Below, piece by piece: positions 23,640 to 34,452 of a stretch of 64,000 nt of DNA. Under the pieces are notes generated by a model that saw only the letters and a program-made list of their open reading frames with translations, was not told the DNA's origin and did no database searches. The position numbers and the translations under genes are program-made. This stretch comes from Gnetum montanum (Eukaryota > Streptophyta > Gnetopsida > Gnetales > Gnetaceae): assembly GCA_015680685.1 (NCBI GenBank), contig MNCI01030747.1, positions 1-64,000 on the forward strand, in the 5' to 3' direction. Position 1 is the first letter of the stretch. Each line of letters begins with the position of its first letter.

Positions 23640-24189
23640 GGTTAGCTAACCTCTATTATGCTAACTTAGCCATGTTAATAAGCACATGTTACTTAAGCAC
23701 TCCTAGATATGCTACTAGGTTACCAAGTAGTTACACTTAAATGTTCATGATTAAGTCGTACTCATTTCGCATTTAACAACAGGAATAGTAAATCACATTA
23801 AAGAAATATTAACTAAGAAAAAATAAATAATAATGATAATTAACAATAATAGTTAAACAATTAAAGACTAAGTGAATGCTGCAATGATGGAGTAATCTTG
23901 ATCTTTATTTCGATCATGTACATATCCAAGTATGTCACACTTGAATAAAGGTTCCATACAATTACAAGCATCACACTGCAGGCATGCACTGGGAAAATGA
24001 ATTAAAAATTGACTAAAGACTAACAAAAAGACTCTACCCTAAGACTTCACCATAGAAGACTCCTCCCCGTGTGCCTAAGTGCTATATTTATAAGCTGGCA
24101 TAGGAATCATGATATCGTGTATACGATATCGTATCCAGGCTGAGATATCAGGTACTCGATATTGGGGCCTAGCAAACTGTGATTCATCA
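23640..24189 (-). repeat. 3' LTR D, truncated at its left
   Basis: It matches LTR H from about 40960 to 41502. Homology begins somewhere between 23638 and 23680, where the coding sequence of element A stops, so about 300 bp of LTR are missing. The TATA box (minus) is at 24083-24092. The near-palindrome GATATCGTGTATACGATATC is at 24111-24130, with a second motif pair to its right. The inner end is TTCATCA at 24189. Confidence 0.8.
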
Positions 24190-24319
24190 TACCCCCATGA
24201 CTGAATAAAAACTTGTCCTCAAGTCAAACAAAGTGAGGAACAAGTTCATTTGATTAAAAATAGTGGATAGGTATGGGATTATTAAATGACCATGGACCGT
24301 TTCATGCTGCACTGTGAAA

Positions 24320-24763
24320 TTAAACAAAATTTGGACATAGATAAAAAATACAAAACTTGTGGAATTCATGTGGTTCTTGGTGGTGGTGGCTCCTCCATGG
24401 GTGCCTTTCTTTGTCCTTCGCTCCAAGCTTCTGAGATTGATACCATTGAAGAAGCACCTGAAGTTTCTTCTCTTCTGTTCGAGGATCATGAGTCATCCAT
24501 TCTAATGTTCCAATGTTTGATAAAGTCAGCACTTCCCATGGACATGACAGTTGTGGGAACACTTGATTGGTGTTGAAATATCATGCCATAAATAGTTGTC
24601 ATTCTTCTTCATAGGCTCTAGCCCTAACCTCTCCACCTTTTTCTTGGCCAGATTATGTCTCTTGCTCAGCATGTTCTACATGAGATCCTTGGCCTCTGCC
24701 TCCTTTTGGGCATTTACCTACATCTTGAGAAAGTCCTCCTTGCTATACTCTTTTAGGAGCCAT
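24320..24763 (-). pseudogene. short aORF of element D-H
   Basis: The start codon at 24763-24761 begins MAPKR and is preceded on the minus strand by TGTGATTACAG, the same acceptor-like context as in L. The body is much shorter than in L and A. It lacks the globular and coiled-coil parts but keeps a C-terminal THGGATTT-like segment (about 24390-24360) followed by a hydrophobic stretch, as in element E. At least one stop and one frameshift occur. It looks like an internally deleted derivative. Confidence 0.5.
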
Positions 24764-24779
24764 CTGTAATCACACAAGG

Positions 24780-25455
24780 ACTACTTATTAGTAAGGTTGT
24801 TTAAAGAAATTCAGTTATCTTATACCTTACTCATTGCCTTTAATAAATGTTTAATTAGTTTCTTAGTGTGATTCTAGAGTTAGAGATTTTTCAAGGAAGT
24901 TGCCCTAAAGGTTTAATGTCAGACTTGATCTATTTAGGTGACACACAAAAGGACATGTAGTGGTTCTGAGGAACATTCAATAAAATGATGACAAAGGAAA
25001 GAATAGATTTGGCAAGGGAGTACTCAGAGGGTATAAAATGATGTGGTGGTGTGCAACAAGTACAAATTACAAGAGTCACACAAGTGGATCCTCCCCAAAG
25101 TAGGTTCCAACCTATAATGCCCTTGTGTAACCACATCTTAAAATGTCCGTAGGCACTAGAAGGGTTAAATGTAATCTGCACTGGTGCAACAAAACACACA
25201 CATGTTAAATTCCACAATGATTAGTTATGAATTCTATGCCACACAAGACACAAGTTACAAGTACTTGGACAATGAGATGAGATGAATTATACAAGGGATT
25301 GCAGAGATTAGGACGTGAGGTAACTTACCCTAGGCATAATGAATCCTAAGTGTTATGTGTGATTAAAGTACCATTAGCCATTCGCTCCAAGATCAAAACC
25401 AAGTCCATACCTCTGATTAGTGACATGACACTGTTTCATCCTAATGAAAGGAAAC
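24780..25455 (-). other. noncoding spacer of D-H, part 1
   Basis: Minus-strand spacer homologous to A, E, L, B-C and F-G; GTGGATCCTCCCCAAAG at about 25084-25100 is the most constant block. The GATATC/TATATATA promoter-like block expected between the spacer and aORF is not visible, so it was probably deleted together with part of the aORF. It continues at 32187 after element E. Confidence 0.55.
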
Positions 25456-26260
25456 TGATGAGTCATGTGCTATTGGCCATGATATCACGTACGCGATATC
25501 ACAGCTTGTCTCCTCATCTGTAAATAAGAGGCAGGTAGATTGGAGTTCAATGTGTTAAGTTTTGATTTTAGCTCTTAGTGTTAAAGTAGGGATTTTCTGT
25601 TAGTTTTTTCTCTCAACCCTTTCTCCCAGTGCATGCCCGCAGTTTGGTGATTGTAATTGTATGACATCATTATTCGAGTGTGATGTACTTGGACACGTAC
25701 ATGACCGAAAATAAAGATCGAGATTACTTCATCATTGCAGCATTCACTTAGTTTAATCATTTATTTAATTGTTATTTACTACTTTCTTAGTTAATATCTC
25801 TTCACCATAAACTCCTGTTAAACATGGAATGAGTACGACTTGATTACAAGCATTTAAGTATGACTACTTGGTAACCCAGGAGCCTACCTAGGATCTGTGC
25901 TTGGTAATCCCAATGGTAGTCATGCATGAGGTCCAAGATGTGTACGGATGGTTGAGGAATGAATGCTCATCACACTTAGGCTAGCTTAGATTCTCTCTCA
26001 CCCTCTCTCCCTTAGCTTAGTTAATATCATTTTCCATTGCACCCAGGAGTAGCATTAGTATAGGAACACATCATACATCTCATTCTAGACTAAACCATAC
26101 ATGAAAAAGTTAACACTAGTCCTGATGGGAAGATAGCGAACTGCAACCTAAGGATAACTGTCTTGATACCACAACTAGCTTGTTTGCGGAGTTCGACCGG
26201 ATCGTGCGTGAAACGCTTGTATTCGTATGGTTGAGTGTAGGGGTACCTCGCCACTCATCA
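25456..26260 (+). repeat. 5' LTR of element E
   Basis: It runs from TGATGAGTCA to CCACTCATCA (805 bp). It carries one near-palindrome GATATCACGTACGCGATATC at 25481-25500 and a TATA-like TGTAAATA at 25519-25526. It is about 95 bp shorter than its partner because the partner has extra palindrome units. Confidence 0.9.
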
Positions 26261-26280
26261 TTGGCGTTGTTGCCGGGGAT
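26261..26280 (+). other. primer binding site, tRNA-Asp type (element E)
   Basis: TTGGCGTTGTTGCCGGGGAT differs from the tRNA-Asp complement by only two C-to-T changes, the best-preserved primer site in the window. Confidence 0.85.
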
Positions 26281-26400
26281 GGTGCTAGGTATCTAGATTA
26301 GTTATATCATACAAGGTCATTGTATAGGAATTAGTGATATATATTTTACGAAGAAATAATTATAAAAGTCACATATAAATTCACACACAATTTCGCAACC

Positions 26401-28401
26401 ATGCCTCTCCTAAAATACTATAATAATGCCACATCTAGTGAGGCAGTTCATTGGAGAACCAACGAATTATATGACAATGAAGATTGGAGTACGCAACTTG
26501 AAGTGGGGGTTTCTTATAAACATAAACAAAGGCAACATCTTCCCAACGCACAAAAGCATAATTTACCTGATGACGATGAATCCCTACTGGGCACTACAAG
26601 CCTAACGTAAATACATAAGGCTGTTTGAATCTCCCATAGGCATCATAAAGAGAGCCGTCTACCTAGGCTCAATCTAAACAACTTTCCCAATTTTTCAGGA
26701 GGCTATGACTTAGATCCTTAACAACATTTACAAGCCTTTTATGATGCCTGTGCATGGAACAACATTGATAATGGATGGCAAAACTCAAGCTCTTTCCTAT
26801 GACACTCGTTGGCCAAGAAAAAGTATGGTATAGATCATTAAAACCGAATTCAATACGACGTTGGAGAACAATGGTAGAACTCTTTAACGAAAGATATCAA
26901 ACCTACGCAAGAGTGTCGACCTTGAGGAAACAAATCCAAGAGTGGAAAAAAGCACAACATGAACCCTTAGACATGGCCTTAGAAATATATTATGCATTGT
27001 TAAACAATTGTCTAGGCCATGAGTTCTCTGAGGAAAGGCTAATGTACCATATCATTGATGGGCTTTGTGATGAAACAAGAGAGATCCTTGGGATGTATGC
27101 CCAAGGTCAACTATACAAACTATGAATCCATCAAGTCTAAGAGCTTATTAAGTGGGTAGCAAAAGAAGAAGGAGAAATGGCTAGATGGGAGAGTATTGAA
27201 AAACATCAATGGGACCAAAATCTCAACTTAACAAAGGTCCATAATCACAAAAAGGAGAAATCAACCTATCTCAAGGAGGAAGAACCATCTTTTCTAGTAC
27301 AACAATCATTAGAAGAAGTCGAGGCAAAGATCAATAAGATGTTTGAATGGATGCATAAAAAATGTGGAGAATATATTGATATTATTGGAGATAGAGTTTT
27401 GAAAACCCGAGAAGTTGGACAAAATATCATTAGACATTCGAAAAGAAGGGATTAGGAAAATAAGAGCTTAATTGCCAATCATACACATGAATGCAACATT
27501 TTCCTGTACTATCACCCCAAGGGTCAATGCCCAATCTTGTTTCATCTATATGAGCATTGGGGAAGCACGTTACACCCAGAGTTTGTACAGAGATACTGTG
27601 TTCAATCACAGTGGCAACAATCCTAGTCGTGGGGGAAGCCATCCCTAAACTGGAGACACCCTTCGTATCATGCCAATCCAAATGCTTATCTAGTCCAACG
27701 TCTTGTTTCCCCAACTGGGCCAACATACTCTATCTCACTGCATTATCATTCTCCTCAATACTATCAGCCCATGTCTTCAGCACAACCACCGCCTTATGTA
27801 TCTTACACTTCTCCTAATTTTCAATGTTCTCATCCTTTCCCTCCTTCTACATAAACACCTATTGTTTCTAAAGTGTCTGCACCACAGCAAAAATCCACGA
27901 ATGTCACTTCTGCTAATATTACTAACAGAAGTGAGAGACCTCCTTAACATCGAAGGCATCCCTTCTTTAGACATGACCATAAGAAGGGACAACACAATTC
28001 CAAGGCCACTGCATCCTCCAACTCAACACAAGTCCAACACTGTGGTGCATCCTTCTCTTCGAACCCAATGCCTCGTGTCACTTCAACAAGGCCACCAATT
28101 GACACTCCAACATCCATATGGCCCAATGAATATAGCCATGGAGAGTGACATCCTGATCCTTGCATACCATCTTACAGTCCCAAGTATCATAGTGGGTCAA
28201 CTCTTTATCCGAGAACCACATCTCATAAATTGCTCCACTATGTTTACTATAATCAAGTGTGTGAACCCCAATGGGGTAAGTATGACTGAGTTCCAATGTT
28301 TCCAACATGCAAGGATCCTCATCTTTCATTTATTAATCCTTGCCATGCTCAACCATTTAGTTATGGGGGATATCCCCCATTTTAATAACAAGCAGGATTA
28401 A
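26401..28401 (+). pseudogene. gag of element E
   Basis: The start MPLLKYYNN lies about 120 nt after the primer site. The core motif FSGGYDLDP (about 26693-26720) is followed by the gag homology region, open at 26775-27125 and ending in IIDGLCDETREILGMYAQGQ. The zinc knuckle at about 27491-27532 has its second Cys changed to Phe. The Pro/Ser-rich C-terminal tail runs to about 28390. At least one frameshift separates start and core, and stops are scattered. The 232-codon open frame at 27703-28401 is a shifted frame over this tail and not the gag frame. This gag class (also L and D-H) has a different N-terminus from that of A, B-C and F-G. Confidence 0.75.
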
Positions 28402-29700
28402 TAAATATTTTTCATTTTCTTTAATTTTACAATTTTTGTTTTCCAGTTTCTCATCTTTTAATTTCTTGTTTGATCTTTTTGTCTTTTTTTTTTCTTACAA
28501 GTAATCTCATCTATGAATAAAACACTCATGTGGCTCGTTGGTTGAGGTGTGTTCTATGTTATCGAGTCTAAAACAATCAATTATTTAGACAGTGAGCCCA
28601 TTACACCCACTCATCCATTCTACAAATAAGAGGTTTTGTTTGAGGGTACAATGATATTCTTGACATTCTTAAACTTAAAATTAATTTTGTGTTCATCATA
28701 CCCAGAATGAAGAAGGATGGATCAAGAGGGAATGATTAGGGTGTGACATCAAGGGGACTTGCGGATTCTCTTTGGTGACATTTGTGAGAGTTATCATGCA
28801 ACGTGGTTGTACTAAGATCCTTGTAGATCTAACGACAAATCAGAGTAAGAGTAATCAAGAGGGCACTCAAAAATCCAATGTTGTTCTAAGGGGGTCCCAT
28901 TGGAAATACATGTACCCATGCTTGAAGGTTGGCTGCTTCTCTGGATTCAGCAATCGAAAAAAAAAGCAGTAAAAGGAAGTGCCACAAAGCAAAAATCACT
29001 CCTGCCTTGAACCAAATGCCAAGTGATCATACGCCTTGTTGCTCTGGTACTCTCATAGTCACTCATCATGGGATGAACCAATGTAGTGTAACTAATAAGA
29101 GGAATGGACTTGGTCCTGATCTTGGAACGACGGGTTAATGATACCTTAATCATGCTTTACACGCAGGATTCACTATGCCTTGGGTCAGTTACCTCATGTC
29201 CCAATCTCTACAATCCCTTCTGTAGTCCATCTCACCTCATTGTTTATGTAATTGTAGCTCATGTCTCATGTAGCATCGAATTCTTACCTCATTCCGATGA
29301 TATTTACATGTGTGTGTTTTGTGGAATCAATGTGGATTACATTTAACCCTTTGAGTGCCCACAAACACTTTTAAGTGTGGTTATGCAAGGGCATTAAAGA
29401 TTGGAACCTGCTTTGGGGAGGATCCACTTGCATAATTTTTGTAATTTGCACTCATGACCCATCTTCCACACACCATTTATTACCCTTAGCATATTGTCAA
29501 CAATGTTCTTTCCCTTATTACTATCCCTCCGATTCAACATTCCTATGAACCATCACATAGCCTTTTTCTCCCATCCCAGGTCCTTATTGATAAATGCCAC
29601 ACCATCATAATTATTTATGCCTTTCAAACTAATTGAATTACCCTATAACCCCTTAACAATAGTCCAATTTCCTAAGTTTACAATGTCAATTTCAAGAAAA
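28402..29700 (+). other. noncoding spacer of element E
   Basis: It starts with a T-rich tract, then has the blocks shared with A and L: CACCCACTCATCCATTC (about 28600), GGTGTGACATCAAGGGGACT (28740-28759), CTTGTTGCTCTGGTACTC (29036), and CTTTGGGGAGGATCCACTTG (29410-29429). Conservation across elements with different coding content, without a shared ORF, suggests a cis-acting RNA or DNA role. Confidence 0.55.
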
Positions 29701-30328
29701 TCTTAAAAAATTTGGTATCTTTCATTGTACCCAATATCACTAAAGCCGAGATATCGCATACGCGATATCGTGGCTGATGCGATATCTCATCCATGATGTA
29801 TCTTAAGAAATATCGCATCCATTCAAGCTATATATATGTGAACCCTGTGCCACTTCACCTCATTTTCAACTATTCATGCGAGGGGAGTTTCCAATTTTCT
29901 CTCTACGACTTGTGATTGTGCAACCCTTGCTTTCATACTCATACCTTGCTCACTAGTACTCTGATTTTCATTTCGTCTAAACCTACCTAAACCCAGAGTG
30001 TTTAGCTTAGTCATGGGGGAGGGGCACACGTCGAATAGTGCATAAATTTTTTGAAATTCATCATCACCCAAAGAACATATTTAAGGGTAATTAGTTGTAA
30101 AATTAAGAATAAAATGTGTCAAAAAAATTTTCATCCCCTTAGCTATACCAGAAAATTAAATTTGGAAACCACATAAGCAAAGAGAACTCAACATTATAAT
30201 CTTTCAGGGACATTTTCTTCCAATAATTAACATCACATGGAAATAAAGTAAATCTATTAAGGCAAGTAGTAAGGTATAACCTAACTTTGATCACAACCTT
30301 CCTAATGATTGGCCTCGTGTGATTGCAA
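29701..30328 (+). promoter_or_regulatory. element E: internal promoter-like block, leader and intron before aORF
   Basis: GATATCGCATACGCGATATC is at 29750-29769, with further GCGATATC words at 29780 and 29810, then TATATATA at about 29829-29837. A leader includes TTAGTCATGGGGGAGGGG (about 30006). The candidate intron runs from AAGG|GTAATT (30087) to TTGCAA at 30328, where AG has decayed to AA, immediately before the ATG at 30329. The same order is seen in A and L. Confidence 0.5.
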
Positions 30329-31204
30329 ATGGTCCCGAAACACAGACAACAGGAAGGTCCTACTCAAGGTGGAAGCAACTGACCTAGGAGAGGTAAAGGA
30401 AAAGTCCCTGCCATACAACATGAAGAGTAGGAGGAATAATCATTTAGCATCCACCAGAAGACCCTGCTACTGTACAATCAAGGCAGGCAGAAGGAGGAAT
30501 TGCTATAGCGCCTGAACATGGACAACATCTCACATTGCCCCAGGATTGTGTTCAGGCTATCCATGAAAGGTCCACATTCACTGCGGTTCTTATGGAATTA
30601 AACTTTGGACCTTTCACAGAATTTACTCTGGAGGCCGTTAGGGGTCACCTCAAAGGGTCCCCATTATGGCCTATCCTCTTTGAAAGTGGTGCCTGGTACT
30701 TAGGAAAAAAGTACCAATTGTGGCATAATAAATAAGAAGGCACCACAGTTAACATTTGTGGTGTGATTATTGATTTCTCTATTCAAGAAATTTTAGAAGT
30801 ATTAAACTTTCCAAATACAGGGCCAAAGGTTGCTCAGAACGAGCTGGACACTTTCAGAACAGAGCAACTTAATAAACTATTGACAAAGAATAAAAGGGTG
30901 GCGTAAGAAAAAGAGAAGGCTAACTAGGATGCCTCTATGGAACAAGTGTAAATTACATGCACACCAAGGCACTCAAGGTCTTACAAGAGGAGAAACTCCA
31001 GGCCATACTTCAACACCATCAAATCCCAAGACCTGGAGCACAAGACAAGGGAAAGACACCCATGGAGGAGCCACCACCACCAGGAACTACATGAGTTCCA
31101 CCCAATCTTGTAGTTATAGGATTTTCTTTTGCATTCTTTATGTTGTGTCTCAATTTTTTTCTAATTCCACACTGCGGCATGAATCCATTCTAGTCAGTCA
31201 ATAA
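30329..31204 (+). pseudogene. aORF of element E (internally shortened)
   Basis: It begins ATGGTCCCG, the counterpart of MAPK in L. The N-terminal part matches L (NFGPFTEFTLEAVRGHLKGS near 30600-30660), but most of the coiled-coil region is missing. It ends with DTHGGATTTRNYMSSTQ and a hydrophobic stretch (about 31055-31160), giving a possible C-terminal membrane anchor. The last 92 codons (30929-31204) are open. Frameshifts and stops interrupt earlier parts. The function is unknown. A terminal hydrophobic segment would fit an envelope-like role, but nothing else here supports that. Confidence 0.5.
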
Positions 31205-31286
31205 TCCCATACCTATCCACTGTGTAATCAATGGAGCTTGTTCCCACTCTAACTCGAGGATGAGTTTTCATTCAATCATGTGGGTA

Positions 31287-32186
31287 TGATGAGTCGTGTG
31301 CTATTGGCCATGATATCACGTACATGATATCACAGCTGACGTAATATCACGTACATGATATCACAGCAGACGCGATATCACGTACGTGATATCACAGCCT
31401 AGACGTGATATCACGTATGTCATATCATAGCCTGTCTCCTCATCTATAAATAAGAGGCAGGTAGATTGGAGTTCGGTGTGTTAAGTTTTGATTTTAGCCC
31501 TTAGTGTTAAACTAGGGACATTCTGTCAGTTTTTCCTCTCAACCCTTTCTCCCAATGCATGCTCGCAGTGTGGTGATTGTAATTGTACGACATCCTTATT
31601 CGAGTGTGACGTACTTGGACATGCACATGACTGGAAATAAAGATCAAGATTACTTCATCATTGTAGCATTCACTTATTTTAATCATTTATTTAATTGTTA
31701 TTTACTACTTTCTTAGTTAATATCTCTTTACCCTAAACTCGTGTTAAATGTGGAATGAGTACTACTTGATTACGAGCATTTAAGTGTGACTACTTGGTAA
31801 CCCAGTAGCGTACCTAGGATCTACACTTGGTAATCCTAGTGGTAGTCATGCACGAGGTCCAAGATGTGTATGGATGGTTGAGGAACGGATGCTCATCGCA
31901 CTTAGGCTAGCTTAGATTCTCTCTCACCCTCTCTCCCTTAGCTTAGTTAATATCATTTTCCATTGCACCCAGGAGCATAATTAGTATAGGAACACATCAT
32001 ACACCTCATTCTGGACTAAACTATACGTGAGAAAGTTAACACTAGTCTAGATGGAAAGATAGCAAACTGCGACCTAAGGATAACTGTCTTGATACCACAA
32101 TTAGCCTGTCTGCAGAGTTCGACTGCATCGTGCGTGAAATGCTCGTATTCGTATGGTTGAGTATAGGGGTACCTCGCCACTCATCA
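31287..32186 (+). repeat. 3' LTR of element E, with expanded palindrome array
   Basis: It starts TGATGAGTCG after the PPT-like ATTCAATCATGTGGGTA and ends CCACTCATCA at 32186. TATAAATA is at 31445-31452. Four palindromic units stand where the 5' LTR has one, which accounts for the 95-bp length difference. Confidence 0.9.
31309..31432 (+). repeat. tandem array of four near-palindromic GATATC units
   Basis: Four units of about 31-33 bp, each of the form (G)ATATCACGTAYRTGATATCAC plus an AGC..GACG spacer. Arms ATATCAC/GTGATAT pair within each unit. The array ends about 13 bp before the TATA box, so it would be the upstream part of the LTR promoter. Variants at the centre of each unit are transitions at CG sites. 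Confidence 0.8.
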
Positions 32187-33883
32187 ACAACCATAAGAGC
32201 ATCATGACAACAAGGTGTATGATCACTTAGCATTTTGCACAAGGGGGGAGTGATTCAAATTTTTCTACAACATATTTTTCTTGGTCTTTTCTTTTCCGCT
32301 TCATTTCTTATTTTTTCCCTTTCTTTTCTTTTTCTCTTCTCTTTTTTATCCTTGCCTATTTCTTCTTTCAACTGATTTTTGCACTTTGTTTTATTTTATT
32401 TGTTTTTTTCAAAAGTAATCTGGAGAAGCCACCAACCGTCAAGCATGGATGCATGTCTTTCCAATGGAACCCCCCAAAATAGCATTGAGTTCCTTTATTG
32501 AGTGCCTTTATCACAACTCTTACTCCCATTTTTCATTAAATCCACAAGGATCTTAGTACAACCAAGTTGCATGATAGCACCTACAGATGTCACCAAAGAG
32601 AATCCACAAGTCCCCTTGATGTCACACCCTTTCCATTCCCTCTTAGTTCATCACTCTTTTCTCTGGGCATAATGAGTACAAAGTTACTTTAAGTTTAAAT
32701 GATAACAAGAATATCATCGTACCCAGAGTACAACCTCTTATTAATAGAATGGGTGGGTGGATGTTGTGGGCTCACTGTCCAAATAATTAGTCACATGTGA
32801 CTTAATAGCATAGAACAACACCTCAATCGATAGGTTACATGAATGTTTTATTCATAGATGAGAGTACCCACAAAAAGATAAAACAACAAATTGAAAGATG
32901 AAAAATTAGAAAATGAAAAATCAAAAAACAAAAAATTGTAAAACCAAAGAAAAAGAAAAACATTTACTAATTCTATTTGTTAGAATGAGGGGTGTTCCCC
33001 ATGACTAAACCTTGGATCATGGCAAGAATTAATAAGTGGAAAGTTTGGATCCATGCATATTGGAACTATTGGGGTCCAGTCATATCCAAAAAATTGGGTG
33101 TCTTTTGATGTGGTGGTAGGAATGTACCCAAATTGGGGTTCACACACTTGATTATAGTAGGCATAGTGGGAAAAATTATAAGATATGGTAATGTGATAAG
33201 AGGCTGACCCACTATGGCACCCGTGACCATAAGATGATATGCAAGGATTGATATGTCTCCTTATGTTGTTATATTCATTAGGTCGCATGGTTGTTGGAGT
33301 ATTGATTAGTGGCCTGGATAAGGTAACAGGAGGTGTTGAGTTTGAAGAGAAAGGTGCATCACAATGTTAATCTTGTGCTAAGTTGGAGGATGTAGTGGTT
33401 TTAGAACCATGTTGTCTCTTTTTACGGCCATGCCTAAAGAAAGGACACTTCTAACGTTGTGGAGGATTCCCACTACTATTGATAGTAGCAGCAGTAGTAG
33501 CAGCACAAGTAATGTTCATGGGTTGGTGCTGTCGTGCAAAACCTTTTGGTACTACTGGTGGTGGTGTAAAAGGAGGTGAAGGAAGAGAATATTGAGAGCC
33601 AAGAGAAGTCTGAGGAACATGAGGTGGTGACCCTGTAGGAGAGGACATGGGCTGATGATACTTGAGGGTATGATAACGATGAGGTGAAATAAAGGATGTC
33701 GATCCAATTGGAGAAACAAGGTGTTGAACATAATAAGTGCTTGGTTTCGGGTGATACAAAGGGTGCAGCTAGTTTGGTGATGGCATCCCCCACAACTGGG
33801 GGTTTTTCCACTACAGTTGAACTTAGTATTGAGGCTGGTAAGAATTTACCAATGAATAGTATGATGAGTTGTGGAATTACCTA
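32187..33883 (-). pseudogene. D-H spacer part 2 and gag C-terminal part
   Basis: 32187-32980 continues the D-H spacer after element E, including a T/C-rich tract (32260-32420) and the conserved GTCCCCTTGATGTCACACCC block (32611-32630, a minus-strand block shared with E and L). About 33811-32985 is the gag C-terminal tail on the minus strand, with a TINSSGNPPQR motif matching TINSSGGPPQC in L. Stops occur. The sequence is cut at about 33883, where LTR F begins without its own outer end, so a deletion removed the rest of gag, the inner part of LTR H and the outer part of LTR F. Confidence 0.6.
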
Positions 33884-34452
33884 ATTCTATTGAGTTGAGA
33901 GGGTGAAGAAGACTAATTAACTAACTCTAACTAACTAACTAAGTCTAAATTAACCTAGTGTTAACATCCATTCCCACTTATCGTACACACCCTGAACTGA
34001 TGCAACCTTGGCTACCAAACGCTAATCGTTGCTGGGATCACCAAGCGTAACGCATGTGCTCGAAGTGGTCATACTGAGGCACTTAACTAGGAGAGAAGGG
34101 TTGAGAAAGATTTAATAACTAAGAAAGCGTTAAATAAAAAATAATAAATAACAATAAATAAAATCCTATTTAGCCTATTCCATGCACTGCAAGGTTTATC
34201 GAAGAAGTTCATCTTTATTATCGTACACAAACTTGTGTTCAGGTACAATGTCTGCTTAAATAAAGATCCGTTCACTCTAAAGTTCCTACTACGGGCACCT
34301 AGAAATTAATCTATCTTTGGAGTGGAAAAACTTCCAGAGTTTCCCTATGGTCTAGGCCTAGATGAGAAACAAGGGAGAGCCGCCTCTTATTTATAGATAT
34401 GAAAGCACACCATGATATCGCGTATGCAATATTGTGATATCACATCCCATCA
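33884..34452 (-). repeat. 3' LTR F, truncated at its outer end
   Basis: It matches LTR G from the ATTAACTAACTCTAACTAAC block onward. About 220 bp present at the start of G are missing. The minus-strand TATA box is at 34388-34395 and the GATATC motif at 34414-34440. It ends CCCATCA, followed by TACCCCCATGACTGAAT. Confidence 0.85.

Larger units (their letters stand above)
25456..32186 (+). mobile_element. element E: gag-aORF retrotransposon with both LTRs, no pol
   Basis: 5' LTR 25456-26260, tRNA-Asp primer site, gag 26401-28401, spacer, promoter-like block, aORF 30329-31204, PPT-like run, 3' LTR 31287-32186. No protease, RT, RNase H or integrase is present, so at 6.7 kb it would have depended on enzymes made elsewhere, such as by B-C-type elements. 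The flanking 5-mers are GAAAC and ACAAC, an eroded duplication. It lies inside the spacer of D-H. By eye the last 215 bp of the two LTRs differ at roughly one base in twelve, mostly transitions, so the insertion is old. Confidence 0.85.

Noticed and set aside
24286-24576. Plus-strand 96-codon open frame
   Set aside because: Antisense shadow of the D-H aORF, whose C-terminal motif is conserved with element E on the opposite strand.
27703-28401. Longest open frame in the window (232 codons, plus)
   Set aside because: It is a shifted frame over the Pro/Ser-rich tail of the element E gag. The homologous gag tails of L and D-H are coded in a different frame, and the 232-residue product has no counterpart there.
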